Source: Rhizobium sp. BT04 (GTDB lineage: Bacteria > Pseudomonadota > Alphaproteobacteria > Rhizobiales > Rhizobiaceae). From it: a DNA stretch of 64,000 nt. A model generated the notes under the pieces. It searched no databases. It was not told the DNA's origin and saw nothing but the letters and a program-made list of their open reading frames with translations. The stretch spans positions 1,426,001 through 1,490,000 of the forward strand of contig NZ_CP125652.1 of NCBI RefSeq assembly GCF_030053135.1, written 5' to 3'. This document shows positions 56,980-64,000 of this stretch, one piece after another (position 1 is the stretch's first letter; each line of letters opens with the position of its first letter). The position numbers and the translations under genes were made by a program.

Positions 56980-58392
56980 TCATTTCTCTCCTGTAGCCGA
57001 ACCGATCAGCATCGTCATTCCGTCAAGGGCCGCCACGTGGCTGACGAAGGCATCGCCCCTGACTTCGAAATTCTTATACTGGTCGAAGCTTGCGCAAGCC
57101 GGTGATAACATGACGGCCGAAGAGCCGCTCTCGTCGCACTCGGCGTCGGCTGCCGCATGCACGACCGCGCGCTCCAGCGTGCCCGAGATTTCGTAAGGCA
57201 CGGCCTCGCCGAGCGTCGCTGCAAATTCCGCCGCTGCCTCGCCGATCAGATAGGCCTTGGCGATGCGCGGAAAATAGGGCGCAAGCGTCGTGATGCCGCC
57301 TGATTTCGGCAGGCCGCCGGCAATCCAGTAGATGCGATCATAGCTCGAAAGAGCCGGTGCTGCGGCATCCGCATTGGTTGCTTTGGAATCATTGACGAAA
57401 ACGACGCGGCCACGCTGTCCGACCGGCTGCATGCGGTGTTTGAGGCCGGGAAACGAGGCAAGGCCGGCGCGGATGTCGTCGGCGGAAACCCCGACAGCGA
57501 GGCAGGCGGCAACGGCGGCTGCGGCGTTCTGGGCATTATGGCTGCCGCGCAGCGTCTGGATGCCGTCGAGATCGGCGAAGGGCAGCATGGCGCCGCCGGC
57601 GGCCTGAACAAGTTTGGTCCCTTCGGCATAGATGCCTGATGCCACCACGTTGCGGCGCGAGATGCGAACCACCGTGACGCCCGCCCGCTCGACGCGGTCG
57701 GCAATCAGCGCCGAATGGCTGTCGTCGATGCCGACGATCGCGACAGCGCTGCCGGCGACCAGCCGCTCCTTGACGTCGGCATAATGCTGCATCGTGCCGT
57801 GACGGTCGAGATGATCGGGCGTCAGGTTGAGCAGGATGCCGGCGGACGGGTTCAGCGTCGGCGCCAGATCGATCTGGTAGGAAGAGCATTCGACGACATA
57901 GTAACGCTCAGCCTTCGGCGGATCGAGCGTCAGCACCGCCGTGCCGATATTGCCGCCGAGCTGCGTGTCGTAGCCTGATGATTTCAGGATATGGGCGATC
58001 AACGCCGTCGTGGTCGACTTGCCGTTGGTGCCTGTTATGGCGATGAAGGGGCAATCCGGCGCATGGGCGCGGCGCTCGCGCACGAAGAGCTCGACGTCGC
58101 CGACGATATCGACGCCGGCGGCGCGCGCGAGATCGACGGTCCAGTGCGGCTTCGGATGAGTGAGCGGCACGCCGGGCGACAGCACGAACAGAGCCTGCTG
58201 GCCCCAATCGATGTGATGCAGGTCTTCCGTCCTGATGCCTTCGGCGGAAGCCTTGGCGACGCTGTCGGGATTGTCGTCCCAGGCGGTCACCTCGGCGCCG
58301 CCTGAAACCAGCGCCCGCGCGGTGGCCAAGCCGGAGCCGCCGAGGCCGAAGAGCGCGACCTTCCTGTCCTTGAGCGTCGTGATCGGGATCAT
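56980..58392 (-). CDS. murD: UDP-N-acetylmuramoyl-L-alanine--D-glutamate ligase
   Basis: The 470-residue ligase adds D-Glu. The UDP-binding segment is [17 protein letters not shown], the ATP loop is [18 protein letters not shown], and [17 protein letters not shown] is the C-terminal phosphate-binding loop. It lies 7 nt after mraY and 1 nt before ftsW. Confidence 0.96.
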   Translation of the reverse strand: MIPITTLKDRKVALFGLGGSGLATARALVSGGAEVTAWDDNPDSVAKASAEGIRTEDLHHIDWGQQALFVLSPGVPLTHPKPHWTVDLARAAGVDIVGDVELFVRERRAHAPDCPFIAITGTNGKSTTTALIAHILKSSGYDTQLGGNIGTAVLTLDPPKAERYYVVECSSYQIDLAPTLNPSAGILLNLTPDHLDRHGTMQHYADVKERLVAGSAVAIVGIDDSHSALIADRVERAGVTVVRISRRNVVASGIYAEGTKLVQAAGGAMLPFADLDGIQTLRGSHNAQNAAAAVAACLAVGVSADDIRAGLASFPGLKHRMQPVGQRGRVVFVNDSKATNADAAAPALSSYDRIYWIAGGLPKSGGITTLAPYFPRIAKAYLIGEAAAEFAATLGEAVPYEISGTLERAVVHAAADAECDESGSSAVMLSPACASFDQYKNFEVRGDAFVSHVAALDGMTMLIGSATGEK

Positions 58393-58399
58393 CGCCGCC

Positions 58400-59500
58400 T
58401 CACCGCAGCTTCAGCGTCGACAGGCCGAGCATGGCAAGGCCGACGGCGATGATCCAGAAGCGGATCACCACCTGGCTCTCGGTCCAGCCCTTCTTCTCGA
58501 AGTGATGATGGATCGGCGCCATCAGGAAGACACGCCGGCCGGTCATCTTGAAGAAGCCGACCTGGATGATGACCGAGAGCGTCTCCATGACGAAAAGGCC
58601 GCCGATGATCGCCATGACGATCTCGTGCTTGGTTGCGACGGCGACGGTGCCGATCGTGCCGCCGAGCGCCAGCGACCCGGTGTCGCCCATGAAGATGGCA
58701 GCCGGCGGCGCGTTGAACCAGAGAAAGCCGAGTCCGGCGCCGATGACGGCGCCGAGCACGACGGCGAGTTCGCCGGTGCCGGGCACGAAATTGATCTGCA
58801 GGTAGTTTGCAAACACCACGTTGCCGGCGAGATAGGCGATGACGCCGAAGGAGGCGGCGGCGATCATCACAGGCACGATGGCAAGTCCGTCGAGACCGTC
58901 CGTCAGATTGACGGCATTGCCGGCGCCGACGATGACGAAGCCGCCGAAGACGACGAACATGATGCCGATATTGATCATGAAGTCCTTGAAGAACGGAAAG
59001 GCGATCGAAGAACCGAAGGTCGAGCCGGCAACGCCCGAGGCAAGGGCGGTGCGCATCATGAAATAGACGGCGATGCCGGCGATGACGAATTCGATGCCGA
59101 GACGCGCCTTGCCGGAAAAGCCCATATGGCTCTGCTTCGTGACCTTGAGATAATCGTCATAGAAGCCGATTGCGCCGAAGCCGAGCGTCACCAGCAGAGT
59201 GGCCACGACATAGACGTTGGAGAGATCGGCCCAGAGCAGTGATGCACCGACGATGCCCGCGAGGATCATCAGCCCGCCCATGGTCGGCGTGCCGGCCTTC
59301 TTGAAATGCGTCTGCGGCCCGTCGGCGCGGATCGGCTGGCCCTTGCCCTGCCGGATGCGCAGCGAATTGATGATCGTCGGCCCGAACAGGAACACGATCA
59401 GTGCTGAGGTGAAGAGCGCGGCCCCTGTGCGGAAGGTAATATATCTGAACAGGTTCAGAAATTTGAAATATTCCGACAGTTCGACAAGCCAGATCAGCAT
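58400..59500 (-). CDS. mraY: Phospho-N-acetylmuramoyl-pentapeptide transferase
   Basis: The 366-residue polytopic enzyme transfers the phospho-MurNAc-pentapeptide to undecaprenyl phosphate, giving lipid I. Conserved parts: [37 protein letters not shown] with the paired catalytic Asp, [14 protein letters not shown], and [14 protein letters not shown]. Ten membrane segments are expected. murF ends 22 nt upstream of it. Confidence 0.96.
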   Translation of the reverse strand: MLIWLVELSEYFKFLNLFRYITFRTGAALFTSALIVFLFGPTIINSLRIRQGKGQPIRADGPQTHFKKAGTPTMGGLMILAGIVGASLLWADLSNVYVVATLLVTLGFGAIGFYDDYLKVTKQSHMGFSGKARLGIEFVIAGIAVYFMMRTALASGVAGSTFGSSIAFPFFKDFMINIGIMFVVFGGFVIVGAGNAVNLTDGLDGLAIVPVMIAAASFGVIAYLAGNVVFANYLQINFVPGTGELAVVLGAVIGAGLGFLWFNAPPAAIFMGDTGSLALGGTIGTVAVATKHEIVMAIIGGLFVMETLSVIIQVGFFKMTGRRVFLMAPIHHHFEKKGWTESQVVIRFWIIAVGLAMLGLSTLKLR

Positions 59501-59522
59501 TCAGGGCCCCTTGTTTACCCGA

Positions 59523-60956
59523 TCAAAGTTCGCGTTGCGTGTCGGAAAATGGTGGGAACTTGTCAAGGAGCGCGGCGACGATCTTGCCGAAACCGATGCC
59601 CAGAGACGATTTCACCATGAACACGTCGCCTGGTACGACCGAGTTCAATACATAGTCCGTCAATTCGCCGGTGTTTTCGCGATATTCGACATGGACGCTT
59701 TCCGGCAACGATTCCTTGAGCGCAGCCATCTCTGCTCCTGCGAGCCAGACATATTCGATGCCGGCCGCAAGCAGCGGCACGGCGAGATCGCCATGAACCT
59801 TCTGCGCATACTCGCCCATCTCCAGCATGTCGCCGAGCACGGCGATACGGCGTCCGCGGCCGGTCGGCTCTGAGGCCGCCAGCAGCGCGATCGCCGCGCG
59901 CATCGAAGCCGGATTGGCATTGTAGCTCTCGTCGATCAGTGTGAAGCTGCCGCTGCCGATCGAAAGCCGGTGGCGTTTGCCCCTGCCCTTTTCCGGCTTC
60001 AGCGTCCCAAGCGCGTCGATCGCCTTTTCCATGTCGGCGCCGACGATCCTGACGACGCCGAGCGCTGCCAGAGCATTCTCGGCGATATGGCGGCCGGGGG
60101 CGCCGATCGCGACCTCCAGCGTCTCGCCGCCGATCGTCAGCCACAACGTCGAATTCTCGTCCGAGCCGTTGAATTCCGCCAGCCGGAATTCGGCCTTGGC
60201 ATGCTGGCCGAAGGAGTGGATATGTTCGATGCCGAGCGACTGCGCCGTGCGGTCGAGGAAATTGAACTGGTCGTTGTCGCGATTGAGCACGACATGGCCG
60301 CCCGGCTCCAGCCCCTCGAAGATCTCCGCCTTGGCGGCGGCGATTTCCTTGATGTTCTTGAAATTGCCGAGATGCGCCGGCGCGATCGTGGTGATGACGG
60401 CGACGTCGGGACGGATCATCGCCACCAGCGGCCGGATCTCGCCTGGATGGTTCATACCGACTTCGAAGACACCGTAATCCGTATCCTCAGGCATGCGCGC
60501 CAGCGTCAGCGGCACGCCCCAATGATTGTTGAAGGAGGCGACAGAGGCATGCACCTTGCCCGACGGCGACAATACATGCCGCAGCATTTCCTTGGTGGTC
60601 GTCTTTCCCACAGAACCCGTCACCGCAATGATCCGAGCCCGCGAGCGCTCGCGCGAGGCAAGGCCGAGCCGGCCGAGGGCGGCGAGCACGTCTTCGACGA
60701 CGATCATCGGCACCGTCAGGCGGCCCATGGCGGGAAGCCTCGCCTCGCTGACGACGAGAAGGGAGGCGCCGTTTGCCGTCGCCATCGATGCGTAGTCGTG
60801 ACCGTCGACACGGTCGCCCTTGATCGCGAAGAAGGCCTCGCCCGGAGCAATCGAGCGGCTGTCGATGGAAATGCCGGTGATGCCTTCGGGCAGAGTGCCG
60901 AAGGGGCGCCCCGCCATCGCTGCGATCATGTCTTCGGTCGTCCAGAGCCAGCTCAA
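59523..60956 (-). CDS. murF: UDP-N-acetylmuramoyl-tripeptide--D-alanyl-D-alanine ligase
   Basis: The 477-residue ligase adds D-Ala-D-Ala made by Ddl. ATP loop [29 protein letters not shown] and [15 protein letters not shown] are the typical central and C-terminal motifs. The start is TTG 60956, whose TTGA overlaps the murE stop, with GGAGGAA about 8 nt upstream. Confidence 0.95.
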   Translation of the reverse strand: MSWLWTTEDMIAAMAGRPFGTLPEGITGISIDSRSIAPGEAFFAIKGDRVDGHDYASMATANGASLLVVSEARLPAMGRLTVPMIVVEDVLAALGRLGLASRERSRARIIAVTGSVGKTTTKEMLRHVLSPSGKVHASVASFNNHWGVPLTLARMPEDTDYGVFEVGMNHPGEIRPLVAMIRPDVAVITTIAPAHLGNFKNIKEIAAAKAEIFEGLEPGGHVVLNRDNDQFNFLDRTAQSLGIEHIHSFGQHAKAEFRLAEFNGSDENSTLWLTIGGETLEVAIGAPGRHIAENALAALGVVRIVGADMEKAIDALGTLKPEKGRGKRHRLSIGSGSFTLIDESYNANPASMRAAIALLAASEPTGRGRRIAVLGDMLEMGEYAQKVHGDLAVPLLAAGIEYVWLAGAEMAALKESLPESVHVEYRENTGELTDYVLNSVVPGDVFMVKSSLGIGFGKIVAALLDKFPPFSDTQREL

Positions 60957-62413
60957 GATTTCAGTTCCTCCAAGGCCTTGCGCACCTCCGCATGATCGGA
61001 GAACGGCAGCGTGATGCCGCCGATCGTCTGTCCTTCCTCATGCCCCTTGCCGGCAACGATCAGCGTATCGCCGGATCTCAGCATGCCGACAGCTTCGCGG
61101 ATCGCCGCGGCGCGATCGGCAATTTCCGAGGCGCAGCTTGCTGCCGCCATGATCTCGGCGCGGATCGAGGCCGGTTCCTCCGAACGCGGATTGTCGTCGG
61201 TGACGATCACGACATCGGCAAGCCGGCAGGCGATTTCGCCCATGATCGGCCGCTTGCCGCGATCGCGGTCGCCGCCGCAGCCGAAAACGACGATAACGCG
61301 GCCTGTCGTGAAAGGCCTGACCGAGCCCAGCACATTTTCCAGCGCATCCGGCTTGTGGGCGTAGTCGACATAAGCGAGCGCGCCGTCTTTCGTATGGCCG
61401 ACCAGTTCGAGACGGCCGGAGGCGCCGACGAGCTTCTCGAGTGCGGCCATCGCAACCCTAGCGGCCACGCCGGTCGACATCGCAAGCCCTGCCGCAACAA
61501 GGGCGTTGGCGACCTGGAAATCCCCCGCCAGCGGAATATCCACCTCGAAGATCTCGCCGCCGATATGGATCTCCGCCATCTGCTTGTGGCGGAAGTGCTC
61601 GACGCGTTTCAAGGAGAGGTAATCGCCCTTGCGCCCGACGGTGCGGACGTCGTGACCGGCATCGGTCGCGGCCTTGATTGCCTGCGCCGACCACGGATCG
61701 TCGGCAAAAATCACCGCCGGCGACCCCTTCGGCAACAGCGTATCGAAAAGCCGCATCTTGGCGGCCATATAGTCTTCGATCGTGGGATGATAATCCATGT
61801 GATCGCGGCCGAGATTGGTGAAGGCGGCGGCCGCAAGCTTGACGCCATCGAGCCGGCACTGGTCGAGGCCATGGCTGGAGGCCTCCATCGCCGCATGCGT
61901 GACACCTTCGTCGGCGAGTTCGGCCAGCAGCTTGTGCAGCGACACCGGATCGGGCGTCGTCAGCGCGCCATATTCGTTGCGCGTCGGCGAGACGACACCC
62001 GTCGTGCCGATCATCGCCGCCGCATGCCCCGCATGCGCCCAGATCTGCCGGACGAAGGAGGCGACGGAGGTTTTGCCCGCCGTGCCGGTGACGGCAACCA
62101 TCGTATCGGGCTGCCTGCCGTGGAAGCGCGAAGCGGCGATGGAAAGGAAACGCCGCGGCTCTTTGACCGCAAGAACCGGAATGGAGGCATCGATGGCTTG
62201 GGAGGCGACCGCCACCGCAGCACCGCGGCCGGCGGCATCCGCAATGAAGCCCGCGCCATCAGCCTTGGTGCCGGCGACCGCGACGAAGGCATAACCCGGC
62301 GCCACATGGCGGCTATCCGAAGACAGGCCTGAAATATCAAGCAAGCCTGCCGGGCCTTCGAGCTGTGCTTCAAGTTCCGGAAACTGATCTCCGGCCAGGT
62401 CTCGCAATTTCAT
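60953..62413 (-). CDS. murE: UDP-MurNAc-L-Ala-D-Glu--meso-diaminopimelate ligase
   Basis: The 486-residue ligase carries the ATP loop [18 protein letters not shown] and the DNPR motif ([14 protein letters not shown]), which marks meso-diaminopimelate specificity. That is expected for a Gram-negative wall. ATG 62413 ([11 protein letters not shown]) is preferred; an in-frame ATG at 62473 would add 20 unlike residues. It overlaps murF by 4 nt. Confidence 0.95.
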   Translation of the reverse strand: MKLRDLAGDQFPELEAQLEGPAGLLDISGLSSDSRHVAPGYAFVAVAGTKADGAGFIADAAGRGAAVAVASQAIDASIPVLAVKEPRRFLSIAASRFHGRQPDTMVAVTGTAGKTSVASFVRQIWAHAGHAAAMIGTTGVVSPTRNEYGALTTPDPVSLHKLLAELADEGVTHAAMEASSHGLDQCRLDGVKLAAAAFTNLGRDHMDYHPTIEDYMAAKMRLFDTLLPKGSPAVIFADDPWSAQAIKAATDAGHDVRTVGRKGDYLSLKRVEHFRHKQMAEIHIGGEIFEVDIPLAGDFQVANALVAAGLAMSTGVAARVAMAALEKLVGASGRLELVGHTKDGALAYVDYAHKPDALENVLGSVRPFTTGRVIVVFGCGGDRDRGKRPIMGEIACRLADVVIVTDDNPRSEEPASIRAEIMAAASCASEIADRAAAIREAVGMLRSGDTLIVAGKGHEEGQTIGGITLPFSDHAEVRKALEELKS

Positions 62414-62479
62414 CGCACGCACTTTTCTCTGTTGAAGCCGGTTCACCCCTCGCGAATCGGCGTCGATATTCATTCACAC

Positions 62480-64000
62480 TCAATAAGACACCAGCAAGGC
62501 CGATCGGCCCTCCCCGAATTTCGGCTCGATGCCGAGAATGGGGGCCGCGCGGCGGATGATCTCACGGGCAATCGGGCCGGCGGTACCGGCGGAGATCGTT
62601 CCGCCATATTGCTTTTCGCCGGTCTTCGGCTCGTCGCAGAAGGTGATCACCGCATATTTGGGATCGTTGATGGGGAATGCGGCAATGAAGGAATTGAAGT
62701 TCAGTGTCGCCGAATACCGCCCGTTCACCACCTTGTCGGCCGTCCCGGTCTTGCTGCCGACGGCAAAGCCCGGCACGCGGGCAACACGCCCGGAACCCTT
62801 GTACCCGTTGAAGTCAAGCAGATAGCGGATCTCGTCGCTGGTCGTCTTCTTGATCACCTGCGTGGCGATCTCATCGGCCTGTTCGCGCGTGCGCGGTAGG
62901 AATGTCGGCTCGATCAGCTTGCCGCCATTGACGAGAGCGGCCGCCGCCACCCCTGTCTGCAGCGCCGTCGTCGAGACACCATGGCCGAAGGAGATCGTGA
63001 TCGAATTGATCTTCTTCCAGACGCGCGGCTGGCTCGGCATCTTCACTTCGGGCAACTCGGTCTGCATCTTCGTCAACAGGCCGAACTTGGTCAGATAGTC
63101 CTTCTGCGCGTCGATGCCGACGATGTCTATGACGCGCGCCGTGCCGATATTCGAAGAATACTGGAAAATCTCGGGAACGGTCAGCCAGCGGCGCTGTCCA
63201 TGAAAATCGTGGATGGTGAAGCCGCCGATATAGATCGATTTGCTGGCATCGAAACTGTCGGTCATCTTCACTTTGCCGGTGTCGAGCGCCATCGCCAGTG
63301 AAAAGGTCTTGAAGGTCGAGCCCATTTCGAACGTGCCGTTGGTCATTCGGTTGAGCCAACCGTCCTTGGCGCCTTCCTGCGGCTCGTTCGGATCGAAATC
63401 CGGCGCCGACGCCATCGCCAGCACCTCTCCCGTATGCACGTCGATAACAGCGGCACCCGCCCCCTTGGACTGGAAGTTGTTCACGGCGTTGACGACCGCA
63501 TCCCGGACGATATTCTGCACGCGCAGGTCAATCGAAAGCCGCACCGGCTCGAGCGGCTGGTCGCTGGTCATGCCGACCGAAGCGAGGTCGGCAAGTCCCT
63601 GATCGTCGATATATTTCTCCATTCCGGCGACGCCGCGGTTGTCGATATTGACGTAGCCGAGGATGTGCGCGGCAGTCGAGCCGCCCGGATAGAAGCGGCG
63701 CTTCTCCGGCCGGAAGCCGATGCCGGGAATGCCGAGCGCCAGGATCTGGCTCTGCTGCTTCGGCGTCAGCTGCCGGCGCAACCAGGCGAAATGCGAGGTC
63801 TTGACCGAAAGCTTCTTATAGGTGTCCCTCACATCGAGTTCGGGCAGCACCGTTGAAAGCTTCTCGACCGCCTCGTCGGCATCGACGATCTTGTTGGGCT
63901 CGGCAAACAGCGAGACGGTGCGGATGTCGGTCGCCAGCACTTCGCCGTTGCGGTCGAGAATGTCGGGGCGCGAGGCCATCAGCCGATCGGGCGGCAGGAT
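62480..64000 (-). CDS. ftsI: Septal transpeptidase FtsI (PBP3), N-terminus cut by window edge
   Basis: About 506 codons are present; the cytoplasmic tail and membrane anchor lie beyond 64000. The class B PBP dimerisation part starts RPDILDRNGEVLATDIRTVSLFAEP. The transpeptidase domain has the active-site serine motif STFK (serine codon near 63319), SSN in FQYSSNIGTAR, and KTG in VGSKTGTADKV. It crosslinks septal peptidoglycan together with FtsW. It ends 66 nt upstream of murE, the widest gap in the mur run. Confidence 0.95.
   Translation of the reverse strand: MLPPDRLMASRPDILDRNGEVLATDIRTVSLFAEPNKIVDADEAVEKLSTVLPELDVRDTYKKLSVKTSHFAWLRRQLTPKQQSQILALGIPGIGFRPEKRRFYPGGSTAAHILGYVNIDNRGVAGMEKYIDDQGLADLASVGMTSDQPLEPVRLSIDLRVQNIVRDAVVNAVNNFQSKGAGAAVIDVHTGEVLAMASAPDFDPNEPQEGAKDGWLNRMTNGTFEMGSTFKTFSLAMALDTGKVKMTDSFDASKSIYIGGFTIHDFHGQRRWLTVPEIFQYSSNIGTARVIDIVGIDAQKDYLTKFGLLTKMQTELPEVKMPSQPRVWKKINSITISFGHGVSTTALQTGVAAAALVNGGKLIEPTFLPRTREQADEIATQVIKKTTSDEIRYLLDFNGYKGSGRVARVPGFAVGSKTGTADKVVNGRYSATLNFNSFIAAFPINDPKYAVITFCDEPKTGEKQYGGTISAGTAGPIAREIIRRAAPILGIEPKFGEGRSALLVSY

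Overview
The window looks like a chromosomal segment of a Rhizobiaceae bacterium, most likely of the Rhizobium leguminosarum/etli type. It has high GC and strong third-position G/C bias, a diverged rhizobial-type flagellin, intergenic palindromic elements resembling rhizobial RIME/mosaic repeats, and the alphaproteobacterial division and cell-wall (dcw) gene order followed by lpxC, bamD, recN and ligA. No rRNA, tRNA, CRISPR array, transposase or integrase was recognised.

Layout. 1-12 kb: small regulator/transport units (aldo/keto reductase edge, LysR, AbrB-type membrane protein, AraC, DUF2000), an OmpA-family lipoprotein, an orphan flagellin, an RND efflux pump with its membrane fusion protein, and a membrane-anchored class III nucleotide cyclase. 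12-17.6 kb: a VapBC-type toxin-antitoxin locus read as one frame, then the prkA-DUF444-spoVR stress operon with a candidate general-stress (EcfG/RpoE2-type) promoter. 18-32 kb: housekeeping and metabolic genes (VOC protein, uvrD, EF-hand protein, pncA, DUF2164, azlCD, aminopeptidase P, prmA, SCO1-like protein, cheW, creA, exonuclease, GNAT), plus a 57-residue protein behind a sigma-54-like promoter. 32-44 kb: ligA, recN, bamD, lpxC, ftsZ, ftsA, ftsQ, ddlB, all on the minus strand. 44-52 kb: an accessory block separating ddlB from murB. It holds aqpZ, a broken MFS transporter, a lower-GC group (SDR with a SEC-C tail, stand-alone E2-type acyltransferase, isoprenylcysteine-methyltransferase-like protein, two lipoproteins, an L,D-transpeptidase, a second SDR) and a sugar-nucleotide epimerase-like gene. 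52-64 kb: murB, murC, murG, ftsW, murD, mraY, murF, murE and ftsI, tightly packed and often overlapping by 4 nt; ftsI runs off the right edge.

How the genes work together. MraY, MurB-G and Ddl make lipid II, FtsW and FtsI polymerise and crosslink septal peptidoglycan, and FtsQ, FtsA and FtsZ build the divisome. LpxC (lipid A), BamD (outer-membrane protein assembly) and the OmpA-type lipoprotein extend the envelope theme. A CtrA-like site lies upstream of ddlB-ftsQAZ. The lower-GC group carries its own envelope functions (L,D-transpeptidase, lipoproteins, membrane methyltransferase) and is the best place in the window for an undescribed pathway; its three-gene methyltransferase/acyltransferase/SDR-SEC-C operon is the main candidate.
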